DNA of 64,000 nt from Ramlibacter aquaticus (lineage in GTDB: Bacteria; Pseudomonadota; Gammaproteobacteria; Burkholderiales; Burkholderiaceae_C): NCBI RefSeq assembly GCF_015159745.1, contig NZ_JADDOJ010000003.1, forward strand, positions 45,697 to 109,696. The letters are read 5' to 3'. Positions 18,523-25,681 of the stretch are shown here, piece by piece. Within the stretch, counting starts at the first letter, position 1. Each line of letters starts with the position of its first letter. A model generated the notes under the pieces. That model saw only the letters and a program-made list of their open reading frames with translations, was not told the origin of the DNA and searched no databases. The position numbers were made by a program, and so were the translations under genes.

Positions 18523-18548
18523 AAAACCAGCTGTGTTTAAGCACAGCC
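18523..18548 (-). terminator. Possible terminator after rsmB
   Basis: On the minus strand GCTGTG-CTTAAA-CACAGC (complement 18530..18547) is followed by TGGTTTTC. The stem is 6 bp and the T-run is short. It lies 24 nt past the rsmB stop and upstream of the desaturase. A second mini-hairpin TTGAT/ATCAA (18562-18575) overlaps the rsmB stop codon. Confidence 0.45.
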
Positions 18549-18571
18549 CAGGCCTTTTCCCTTGATTCGCA

Positions 18572-19837
18572 TCAATTTTTCACCCAGGCGGCGGCGAAAA
18601 ACCCGTCCGTCGCGTGCCGGTGCGGCCACAGGCGCAGGTACAGCCCGCCCTCCCCGCTGCACAGCGAGGCCGCGTCCTGGACCTTGAGCTGCTCCAGGAT
18701 CTCCTGCGCAGCCAGGGGCCTGAAGTCCGGGTGCGCGGCCGTGAAGGCCTGGGCGATGGCCTCGTTCTCCTCCGGCATCAGGCTGCAGGTGGCGTAGACC
18801 AGACGGCCGCCCGGCTTGGGCAGGCGGGCCGCGCTGGCCAGGATGGCGGCCTGCTTGGCCGTCATCTCGGCCACGGCCTGCGGCGACTGGCGCCACTTCA
18901 GGTCGGGGTTGCGGCGCAGGGTGCCCAGGCCCGAGCAGGGCGCGTCCACGATCACGCGGTCGATCTTGCCGGCCAGGCGCTTGATGCGCTCGTCGCGCTC
19001 GTGCGCGATGGCCGCGGGGTGCACGTTGGAGAGCTGGCTGCGGGCCAGGCGCGGCTTGAGCGCCTCCAGCCGGTGGGCCGAGGTGTCGAAGGCATAAAGC
19101 CGGCCGGTGCTGCGCATGGCCGCGCCGATCGCCAGGGTCTTGCCGCCGGCGCCGGCGCAGAAGTCCACCACCATTTCGCCGCGCTTGGCGTCCAGCAGCA
19201 GGGCCAGCAGCTGGGAGCCCTCGTCCTGCACCTCGATGGCGCCGCGGGTGAACACATCCAGCTTCGTCAGCGCCGGCTTGTCGGCCAGGCGCAGGCCCCA
19301 GGGCGAATAGGGCGTGGGCGTGGCCGCGATGCCGGCGGCGGCCAGTTCCTTGCGCACCTCCTCGCGCTTGGCGACCTGGGTGTTCACGCGCAGGTCCAGG
19401 GGCGCGGTGCGCAGCAGGCTCTCGGCCAGCGGCCAGAACTGCTCGCCCAGCTGCTCGCGCAGCGGCTGCACCAGCCACTCCGGCAGGTTGTGGCGGTGCC
19501 GCTCCAGCAGGTCCTGCGGGCGGACGGCGTCGCACTGGTCCAGCCAGGCCTTTTCGGTGTCGGACAGCGCGGCCTTGAGGAAGTCGCGCGGGCCCTCGAA
19601 GCCCAGGATGGCCAGGCGGCGCGCCCGGGGCCCGCTGCCCGACGGGGCGAAATGCTCGAACTGCAGCTTGCGGCGCAGCACGTTGTAGACCGTCTCGGCC
19701 AGGGTGGCACGTTCGCGCGGGCCCAGCGAGCGGTGCTCGCGGAAGAAGCGGGAGACCACCGCGTCGGCGGGGTGCTCGAAGCGCAGGACCTGCCCGACCA
19801 GTTCGGTGCAGGCGTCCAGCAGGGCTTTGGGATGCAT
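18572..19837 (-). CDS. rsmB: RsmB-type 16S rRNA (cytosine-C5) methyltransferase
   Basis: 421 aa. An N-terminal NusB-like domain (about 1-140) precedes the SAM-binding core: DFCAGAGGKTLAIGAAM (motif I), VDAPCSGLGTLRRNPDLKW (motif IV, catalytic-cycle Cys) and VYATCSLMPEENEAI (motif VI, nucleophile Cys). Methylates cytosine in 16S rRNA (C967 in E. coli). An RsmB/NOP family identity is firm; the exact target base is inferred. Starts 4 nt before purN ends, so the two genes are co-transcribed as purN-rsmB. Confidence 0.92.
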   Translation of the reverse strand: MHPKALLDACTELVGQVLRFEHPADAVVSRFFREHRSLGPRERATLAETVYNVLRRKLQFEHFAPSGSGPRARRLAILGFEGPRDFLKAALSDTEKAWLDQCDAVRPQDLLERHRHNLPEWLVQPLREQLGEQFWPLAESLLRTAPLDLRVNTQVAKREEVRKELAAAGIAATPTPYSPWGLRLADKPALTKLDVFTRGAIEVQDEGSQLLALLLDAKRGEMVVDFCAGAGGKTLAIGAAMRSTGRLYAFDTSAHRLEALKPRLARSQLSNVHPAAIAHERDERIKRLAGKIDRVIVDAPCSGLGTLRRNPDLKWRQSPQAVAEMTAKQAAILASAARLPKPGGRLVYATCSLMPEENEAIAQAFTAAHPDFRPLAAQEILEQLKVQDAASLCSGEGGLYLRLWPHRHATDGFFAAAWVKN

Positions 19838-19841
19838 GGGG

Positions 19842-20426
19842 TCAGCCTTCCGTGGCCAGCAGGCCGGCGATGGCCCGCGGATAGATCAGGTGTTCCTGGC
19901 TGAGCACGCGCTCGGCCAGGGTCTCGGGGGTGTCGGCGGGCAGGATGGGCACCACCGCCTGCGCCAGGATGGGCCCGTGGTCCAGGTCGGCCGTCACCCG
20001 GTGCACCGTGGCGCCGGCGAAGCGGCAGCCGGCCTCGATGGCCCGGCGGTGGGTGTCCAGGCCGGGAAAGGCCGGCAGCAGGGAGGGGTGCACGTTGACC
20101 ATGCGGCCGGCGAAACGGGCCACGAAGCCGTCGCCCAGGATGCGCATGAACCCGGCCATGGCGACCAGCCAGGGCTGGTGGCGCTCGATCTCCTGCGCCA
20201 GCCGGGCGTCGAAGGCCTCACGGCTGGGCTGCTCCCGGTGGTCCACCACCACGGTGGGGATGCCCTCGGCCCGGGCCAGGGCCAGGCCGGCCGCGTCCGG
20301 CCGGTTGCTGATGACCGCCGCGACCTGCGCGCCGTACCGTTCCCGCCATCGGCCGTCACGAGCGGCACGCACGATCGCAGCCATGTTGCTGCCGCCGCCC
20401 GAAATCAGGATGACAATGTTCTTCAT
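19842..20426 (-). CDS. purN: Phosphoribosylglycinamide formyltransferase (GART 1)
   Basis: 194 aa. ISGGGSNMAAI (phosphate loop), MAGFMRIL, NVHPSLLPAFPGLDTH (catalytic Asn and His) and the Asp of DLDHGPILAQAVV match PurN. Transfers a formyl group from 10-formyl-THF to GAR in purine synthesis. The ATG is at complement 20424..20426. It shares a 123-bp divergent region with the acyl-CoA dehydrogenase operon. Confidence 0.96.
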   Translation of the reverse strand: MKNIVILISGGGSNMAAIVRAARDGRWRERYGAQVAAVISNRPDAAGLALARAEGIPTVVVDHREQPSREAFDARLAQEIERHQPWLVAMAGFMRILGDGFVARFAGRMVNVHPSLLPAFPGLDTHRRAIEAGCRFAGATVHRVTADLDHGPILAQAVVPILPADTPETLAERVLSQEHLIYPRAIAGLLATEG

Positions 20427-20549
20427 TCGGGCCGGATTATCCCAGCCGCGTCCTGGCCCCCTCCGGCCGGGTGCGCGGGCTGTCGCCGCCCGGACAAGCA
20501 AAAAAGCACGGTCGTACGGATAATCGCAAACTCTCTGGAGACACAACCC

Positions 20550-21728
20550 ATGGATTTGGCTTTCACCCCCGAGGAACAGAAGTTCCGAGAAGACATTCGC
20601 GCCTGGGTGCACGAGAACCTGCCCAAGGACATCTCGCACAAGGTGCACAACTCGCTGCACCTCAGCCGCGACGACATGCAACGCTGGGCGAAGATCCTCG
20701 GCAAGAAGGGCTGGCTGGGCTACGGCTGGCCCAAGGAATTCGGCGGCCCCGGCTGGAACGCCGTGCAGAAGCACCTGTTCGAGGAAGAACTGGCGTTGGC
20801 CGGCGCCCCGCGCGTCGTGCCCTTCGGCCCCGTGATGGTGGCGCCCGTGATCATGGCCTTCGGCAATGCCGAACAGCAGAAGCGCTTCCTGCCCGGCATC
20901 GCCAGCGGCGAGGTGTGGTGGAGCCAGGGCTACAGCGAGCCGGGTTCGGGCTCCGACCTGGCCAGCCTCAAGACCCGCGCCGAGCGCAAGGGTGACAAGT
21001 ACATCGTCAACGGCCAGAAGACCTGGACCACGCTGGCCCAGTACGGCGAATGGATCTTCTGCCTGGTGCGCACCAGCACCGAGGGCAAGCCGCAGACCGG
21101 CATCTCCTTCCTGCTGATCGACATGAAGTCGCCCGGCGTTACCGTGCGTCCCATCATCATGCTGGACGGCGGCCACGAGGTGAACGAGGTCTTCTTCGAC
21201 AACGTCGAGGTGCCGGCCGAGAACCTGATCGGCGAGGAGAACAAGGGCTGGACCTACGCCAAGCACCTGCTCTCGCACGAGCGCACCAACATCGCCGACG
21301 TGAACCGCGCCAAGCGCGAACTCGAGCGCCTCAAGCGCATCGCCAAGGCCGAAGGCGTCTACGACGACATGCGCTTCCGCGACGAGATCGCCAAGCTGGA
21401 AGTGGACGTGGTGGCCCTGGAGATGCTGGTGCTGCGCGTGCTGTCGGCCGAGAAGTCGGGCAAGAACTCGCTGGACATCGCCGGCCTGCTCAAGATCCGC
21501 GGCAGCGAGATCCAGCAGCGCTACTCCGAGCTGATGATGCTGGCCTGCGGCCCCTACGCCGTGCCCTTCATCCGCGAGGCCATGGAAGCCGGCTGGCAGG
21601 GCGAGTACGTGGGCGCGGCCCACTGCGCGCCCCTGGCCGCCACCTATTTCAACATGCGCAAGACGACGATCTACGGCGGCTCCAACGAGGTGCAGCGGAA
21701 CATCGTGGCGCAGACCGTGCTGGGCTGA
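20550..21728 (+). CDS. Acyl-CoA dehydrogenase, large-subunit type (PimC-like)
   Basis: 392 aa flavoprotein. SQGYSEPGSGSDLASLKT (125-142) is the FAD/substrate strand motif and IYGGSNEVQRN near 375-385 is the C-terminal signature. The position of the catalytic Glu of medium-chain enzymes (YEGT) is Gly here (YGGS), so the base is probably Glu244 in LSHERTNIAD, as in isovaleryl-CoA-like enzymes. It resembles PimC and steroid-degradation heteromeric dehydrogenases. The second subunit gene follows after 10 nt. CTGGAG lies 9 nt before the ATG. The substrate (dicarboxyl-, steroid- or side-chain-CoA) is unknown. Confidence 0.9.
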   Translation: MDLAFTPEEQKFREDIRAWVHENLPKDISHKVHNSLHLSRDDMQRWAKILGKKGWLGYGWPKEFGGPGWNAVQKHLFEEELALAGAPRVVPFGPVMVAPVIMAFGNAEQQKRFLPGIASGEVWWSQGYSEPGSGSDLASLKTRAERKGDKYIVNGQKTWTTLAQYGEWIFCLVRTSTEGKPQTGISFLLIDMKSPGVTVRPIIMLDGGHEVNEVFFDNVEVPAENLIGEENKGWTYAKHLLSHERTNIADVNRAKRELERLKRIAKAEGVYDDMRFRDEIAKLEVDVVALEMLVLRVLSAEKSGKNSLDIAGLLKIRGSEIQQRYSELMMLACGPYAVPFIREAMEAGWQGEYVGAAHCAPLAATYFNMRKTTIYGGSNEVQRNIVAQTVLG

Positions 21729-21738
21729 GGAGACAACC

Positions 21739-22854
21739 ATGGATTTCGAATTTTCCGACGACCAGCAGCAGCTGCGCGACGCGGTGCGCAAGTGGGTGGA
21801 CCGCAGCTATGACTTCGACAAGCGCCGCGCGATCACCCGCGCGGGCGGCTTCGACCGCAACGTGTACACCGAGCTGGCGGGCCTGGGCCTGACGGGCCTG
21901 TACGTCTCCGAGGACGACGGCGGCATGGGCATGGGCCCGGTCGAAGGCATGGTGGTGATGGAGGAGCTGGGGCGCGGCATGGTGCACGAGCCCATCGCCC
22001 AGAGCCTGATTGCCGGCGGCGTGCTGAGCGGCTACGCCGGCGCCGACCTGAAGGCGGCCTGGCTGCCGCGCATCGCCGGTAACGAGGCGCTGGTCGTGCT
22101 GGCCTACGTGGAGCGCAAGGCCCGCTGGAAGCTGGACGTCTGCGAGACGCAGGCCCAGCAGGCCGGCGGCGGCTGGACCGTGTCCGGCGCCAAGAGCGTG
22201 GTGACCGCGGGTGACCAGGCCGACGCCTTCCTGGTGCCGGCCATCGCCGGCGGCAAGATGGCCCTGTTCCTGGTCGAGCGCTCCGCCGCGGGCGTGAGCG
22301 CCAACGGCTACCTCACCATCGACGGCGGCCGCGCCGCGGAAGTCAAGTTCGCCAACAGCCCGGCCACCCTGGTGACCACCGACGGCCTGGCGGCCCTGCA
22401 GCACGCCGTGGACATCGGCATCGCGGCCCTGTGCGCCGAAACGGTGGGCGTGATGGACAAGACGGTGGACCTCACCGTCGAGTACATGAACACGCGCAAG
22501 CAGTTCGGCGTCACGCTGTCCACCTTCCAGGCGCTGCGCCACCGCGTCGCCGACATGAAGATGCAGCTGGAGCTGGCCCGCTCCATGAGCTACTACGCCA
22601 GCCTCAAGCTCAACGCGCCGGCCGAAGAGCGCCGCCGCGCGATGTCGCGGGCCAAGTACCAGCTGGGCAACTCCGCGCGCTTCATCAGCCAGGCCTCGGT
22701 GCAGCTGCACGGTGGCATCGGCGTGACCGAGGAGTACATCGGCAGCCACTACTTCAAGAAGCTGACCCAGGTTGAACTGACCTTCGGCGACACCCTGCAC
22801 CACCTGGGCGAAGTGTCGGCCCACATGCAGGACACGGCCGGCGTCTTTGCCTGA
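21739..22854 (+). CDS. Acyl-CoA dehydrogenase, small-subunit type (PimD-like)
   Basis: 371 aa. The N-terminal domain (MDFEFSDDQQQLRDAVRKWV) and the C-terminal helical domain (YMNTRKQFGVTLSTFQALRH, then QLHGGIGVTEEYIGSHYFKK) are typical of the second subunit of heterodimeric acyl-CoA dehydrogenases such as PimD. The middle beta domain is divergent and short. It probably forms a heteromer with the product of the preceding gene, 10 nt away. A terminator follows 24 nt after the stop, making a clean two-gene operon. Confidence 0.9.
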   Translation: MDFEFSDDQQQLRDAVRKWVDRSYDFDKRRAITRAGGFDRNVYTELAGLGLTGLYVSEDDGGMGMGPVEGMVVMEELGRGMVHEPIAQSLIAGGVLSGYAGADLKAAWLPRIAGNEALVVLAYVERKARWKLDVCETQAQQAGGGWTVSGAKSVVTAGDQADAFLVPAIAGGKMALFLVERSAAGVSANGYLTIDGGRAAEVKFANSPATLVTTDGLAALQHAVDIGIAALCAETVGVMDKTVDLTVEYMNTRKQFGVTLSTFQALRHRVADMKMQLELARSMSYYASLKLNAPAEERRRAMSRAKYQLGNSARFISQASVQLHGGIGVTEEYIGSHYFKKLTQVELTFGDTLHHLGEVSAHMQDTAGVFA

Positions 22855-22878
22855 ACAGGCGCCCCCCCTGAGCCCCAC

Positions 22879-22903
22879 AAGCCCGGCACTGCCGGGCTTT
22901 TTT
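22879..22903 (+). terminator. Rho-independent terminator after the acyl-CoA dehydrogenase operon
   Basis: AAGCCCGGC (22879-22887), loop ACT, GCCGGGCTT (22891-22899) and T6. It isolates the dehydrogenase genes from the arsR promoter that begins 19 nt later. Confidence 0.94.
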
Positions 22904-22921
22904 CTTGCCCATTCGGCGCCC

Positions 22922-22949
22922 TTGACATGCAAGTATTTACTTGCATAAT
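22922..22949 (+). promoter_or_regulatory. Sigma70 promoter with embedded palindromic operator of arsR
   Basis: TTGACA (22922-22927, perfect -35) and CATAAT (22944-22949, 5 of 6) with a 16-bp spacer. Filling the spacer is ATGCAAGTATTTACTTGCAT (22927-22946), a perfect 9-bp inverted repeat around TT. A repressor bound here would block polymerase completely. The site is AT-rich in a very GC-rich setting. It is most likely the autoregulatory operator of the ArsR-family gene that starts at 22983. Confidence 0.82.
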
Positions 22950-22982
22950 GAACCCGCACCCCAGACTGCTTCCCGCTTTGCC

Positions 22983-23318
22983 ATGGCTTCCCGGATCCCT
23001 GACACCGACCTGCTCTTCAAGGCCCTGGCCGACCCGGGCCGGCGCAAGCTGCTCGACCTGCTGCATGCCCACGACGGTCAGAGCCTGGGGCAGCTCGCCG
23101 GCCACCTGGACATGAGCCGGCAGGGCGTGACGCAGCACCTGGAGGTGCTGGTGGCCGCCAACCTGGTGGCCACCGTGTGGCGCGGCCGTGAAAAGCTGCA
23201 TTTCCTCAACCCGGTGCCCCTGCAGCAGATCTACGACCGGTGGATCGCGAAGTTCGAGCAACCCCGCCTGCAGGCGCTTCGCAACCTCAAGCAAGGACTG
23301 GAGAACAGCGATGGCTAG
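22983..23318 (+). CDS. ArsR/SmtB-family transcriptional repressor
   Basis: 111 aa winged-helix protein: LLFKALADPGRRKLLDLLHA, then LGQLAGHLDMSRQGVTQHLE (helix-turn-helix) and LVATVWRGREKLHFLNP (wing). No CxC or other metal-binding cysteines, so it is not a classical metal sensor. It belongs to the ArsR group encoded beside SRPBCC (AHSA1) proteins. The ATG at 22983 is preferred because an in-frame TTG at 22941 lies inside the promoter. The stop overlaps the SRPBCC start by 8 nt. Confidence 0.88.
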   Translation: MASRIPDTDLLFKALADPGRRKLLDLLHAHDGQSLGQLAGHLDMSRQGVTQHLEVLVAANLVATVWRGREKLHFLNPVPLQQIYDRWIAKFEQPRLQALRNLKQGLENSDG

Positions 23319-23781
23319 ATCGACCTTCCTCTACGTGAGCTACATCCGCACCACGCCGGACAAGCTCTGGACCGCCCTGACCGACGCGGAATTCATGAAG
23401 CGGTACTGGTTCGGCATGCACTGCGAAAGCCAGTGGCGGCCCGGTTCGTCCTGGCAACTGCTGTCGCAGAGCGGCGAGGTCTGGGACGCGGGCGAGATCG
23501 TCGAGGCCGACCGGCCGCGCCGGCTGGTGATCCGCTGGTCGCACGTGAAACGGCCAGAGCTCAAGGCCGAGGGGCCTTCGCTGTGCGTGATGGAGATCGA
23601 GGCCCTGGGCGAGGCCTGCAAGCTGACCATCACCCACTCCATCGAGCGCGAGGGCTCCATGCTGGTGGAGGCGGTGTCGGGCGGCTGGCCCAAGATCGTG
23701 TCCAACCTGAAGTCGCTGCTGGAGACCGGCCAGGTGGCCTTCGAGAGCGCGCCGGCGCAGGCGCAGGCCGCGGCGCAGTGA
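23311..23781 (+). CDS. SRPBCC/AHSA1-domain protein
   Basis: 156 aa. FLYVSYIRTTPDKLWTALTD and FMKRYWFG at the start and the WKPG-like QWRPGSSWQLLSQSGE segment are the hallmarks of AHSA1-like START folds, which have a deep hydrophobic ligand pocket. The tail is Ala/Gln-rich and probably disordered. Translation is coupled to the ArsR gene (8-nt overlap). By analogy the pair may sense or sequester a hydrophobic compound, but no ligand can be named. Confidence 0.85.
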   Translation: MARSTFLYVSYIRTTPDKLWTALTDAEFMKRYWFGMHCESQWRPGSSWQLLSQSGEVWDAGEIVEADRPRRLVIRWSHVKRPELKAEGPSLCVMEIEALGEACKLTITHSIEREGSMLVEAVSGGWPKIVSNLKSLLETGQVAFESAPAQAQAAAQ

Positions 23782-23841
23782 GCGCAGGCGCCTGCGGCTG
23801 TGCCGGGGCGCACCGCGGGGGCGGCTGGGCCCAGGCCGCCG

Positions 23842-24399
23842 CTACCCGTGCAGCCGGCTGTTCTTCGGCAGGTGCGCCATCAGGAACTCCATCTGGTCCG
23901 CCAGGATGCGGCGGTTGCGCAGGATGAAGTCCTCCCAGAGGCTGGGTACGTAGGGCGTGTACAGCAGCGGCATGCGGGCCTGCTCGGGCGTGCGGCTGCT
24001 CTTGCGGTGGTTGCAGGCGCGGCAGGCGGTGACCACGTTCATCCAGTGGTCCTTGCCGTTCTGCGCGAAGGGGATGATGTGCTCGCGCGTCAGCTCTTCC
24101 TCGTGGAACTCGTCGCCGCAGTAGGCGCAGACGTTGCGGTCGCGGGCGAAGAGCTTGCCGTTGGTCAGGCCGGGCTTGAGGTCGAAGGGGTTGATGTTGG
24201 GCACGCCCTTGGTGCCGATGATGCTGGACACCGCGATCTGCGACTGCTCGCCGGTGACCGCGTTGTGCCCGCCACGGAAGAGGGCGACCTGCGCGCCGGC
24301 TTCCCAGCGCACTTCACCGGCGGCGTAGTGCAGCACCGCCTGCTCGAGCGAGATCCAGGATTGGGGGAGACCCTGGGCCGACAGCTTCAACACCTTCAA
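23842..24399 (-). CDS. HNH endonuclease-domain protein
   Basis: 185 aa. The HNH/zinc core is CAYCGDEFHEEELTREHIIP, then NVVTACRACNHRKSSRTPEQ, with two CxxC pairs, the catalytic His of EHIIP and the Asn of CNHRK. The N-terminal 80 residues are a conserved extension that includes SWISLEQAVLHYAAGEV. It is not next to a methylase or phage gene. Homologs appear as single chromosomal genes in Burkholderiales, and I know of no assigned role. It diverges from ribF across 176 bp. Confidence 0.85.
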   Translation of the reverse strand: MKVLKLSAQGLPQSWISLEQAVLHYAAGEVRWEAGAQVALFRGGHNAVTGEQSQIAVSSIIGTKGVPNINPFDLKPGLTNGKLFARDRNVCAYCGDEFHEEELTREHIIPFAQNGKDHWMNVVTACRACNHRKSSRTPEQARMPLLYTPYVPSLWEDFILRNRRILADQMEFLMAHLPKNSRLHG

Positions 24400-24435
24400 G
24401 ACACGACTCCTTCCATTCCGAAAGAAACACGTACG

Positions 24436-24470
24436 GTGCTGCGCGGCGCGACGGCCGCGCTCTGCAGCAC
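24436..24470. other. Bulged GC-rich hairpin between HNH gene and ribF
   Basis: GTGCTGC (24436-24442) pairs with GCAGCAC (24464-24470). Inside, GCGGC (24443-24447) pairs with GCCGC (24454-24458), leaving a 5-nt bulge (24459-24463) on one side only. AATATACC follows at once and could serve as a -10 for ribF. It might be an operator or a leader structure; no FMN-riboswitch sequence is present. Confidence 0.4.
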
Positions 24471-24575
24471 AATATACCTTGTTTCAGTGTCCGCACCATG
24501 GCAGACACCGCCTTGCCGGTGCGCCGGCGTGGCCGCACGTTTGCTATCAAAACCATAACGCCCGCCGCCCAGGCC

Positions 24576-25574
24576 ATGCAGATCTTCCGAGGCTTCCACC
24601 ATCCCGGCATCGCACCCGCCAGCGCGGTGACCATCGGAAACTTCGACGGCGTGCACCGGGGCCACCAGGCCATGCTGGCCTTGCTGAACAGCGAGGCCAG
24701 GCACCGCGGCGTGCCCAGCTGCGTGCTGACCTTCGAGCCGCACCCGCGCGACTACTTCGCCGGCGTGACCAGGAAGCCCGAACTGGCCCCGGCCCGCATC
24801 GCCACCCTGCGCGACAAGCTGACCGAGCTGTCACGCTGCGCGGTCGACCAGTGCGTGGTTCTTCCGTTCGATGCCCGGCTGTCTTCGCAGGTTCCCGAAG
24901 ACTTCATCCAGCAGGTGCTGGTGCGCGGCCTGGGCGCGCGCTACGTGCTGGTGGGCGACGACTTCCGCTTCGGCGCCCGGCGCGCCGGTGACTACGCCAT
25001 GCTGGACGCCTCGGGCGCGCGGCTGGGCTTCGACGTCGCCCGCATGAACAGCTACGAGGTGCACGGCCTGCGGGTCTCCAGCTCAGCGGTGCGCGAGGCC
25101 CTGGCACGCGGCGACATGGAAGGCGTGGGCGCCCTGCTGGGGCGTCCCTACAGCATCAGCGGCCACGTGGTGCACGGCCGCAAGCTGGGCCGCGAGCTGG
25201 GCTTTCGCACCATCAACCTGCGCTTCTCCCACTGGAAACCGGCGGCCAGCGGCATCTTCGCGGTGCTGGTGCACGGCCTGGCCGACGCGCCGCTGCAAGG
25301 CGTGGCCAACCTGGGCATACGGCCCTCGCTGGATCCGGGCGACGTCAACGGCGGGCGGGTGCTGCTGGAGACCCACTGCCTGGATTGGCCCGCCGGCCTG
25401 GGCGCCGAGGGGGGCTACGGTAAAATCATCCGCGTGGACCTTCTGCACAAGCTGCACGACGAACTGAAGTACGCGAGCCTGGACGCCCTCACCGCCGGCA
25501 TCCGGCGCGACTGCGACGACGCACGCGCCTTCTTCGCGTCCACCCGTCGCCAGACCACGCGCGACCGAATTTAG
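24576..25574 (+). CDS. ribF: Bifunctional riboflavin kinase/FAD synthetase
   Basis: 332 aa. The N-terminal FMN adenylyltransferase domain has [16 protein letters not shown] (nucleotidyltransferase HxGH-like motif) and [14 protein letters not shown], and [11 protein letters not shown]; the C-terminal kinase domain begins at [18 protein letters not shown]. The kinase PTAN motif reads RTINL, keeping the metal-binding Thr. Converts riboflavin to FMN and FAD. ATG 24576 gives the usual start [10 protein letters not shown]. The first gene of ribF-ileS-lspA. Confidence 0.95.
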   Translation: MQIFRGFHHPGIAPASAVTIGNFDGVHRGHQAMLALLNSEARHRGVPSCVLTFEPHPRDYFAGVTRKPELAPARIATLRDKLTELSRCAVDQCVVLPFDARLSSQVPEDFIQQVLVRGLGARYVLVGDDFRFGARRAGDYAMLDASGARLGFDVARMNSYEVHGLRVSSSAVREALARGDMEGVGALLGRPYSISGHVVHGRKLGRELGFRTINLRFSHWKPAASGIFAVLVHGLADAPLQGVANLGIRPSLDPGDVNGGRVLLETHCLDWPAGLGAEGGYGKIIRVDLLHKLHDELKYASLDALTAGIRRDCDDARAFFASTRRQTTRDRI

Positions 25575-25589
25575 ACGCGGCCTTCCCGC

Positions 25590-25648
25590 GCCCCGGGTGC
25601 GCCCGGGGGCCAGGCGCCACGCCTGTTCCCGTGGCCGTGCCGGGCACG
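25590..25648 (+). other. Three consecutive hairpins in the ribF-ileS spacer
   Basis: GCCCCGGG/CCCGGGGGC (25590-25610, TGCG loop, one bulged G), CAGGC/GCCTG (25611-25625) and CGTGC/GCACG (25636-25648) follow one another directly after the ribF stop. None has a T-run, so they are not classical terminators. They may affect mRNA stability or ileS translation. Confidence 0.45.
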
Positions 25649-25681
25649 ACCCGGCTCCCCCTTGCCGCATCCGAGGTTTCC

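Noticed and set aside
24541..24560. TTTGCTATCAAAA motif before ribF as a repeat element
   Set aside because: It resembles a short motif I associate with Comamonadaceae intergenic DNA, but only one copy is present, so no claim is made.
24400..24575. FMN riboswitch or T-box upstream of ribF/ileS
   Set aside because: No conserved RFN-element sequence is seen, and T-boxes are not expected in this lineage. Only simple hairpins are visible.
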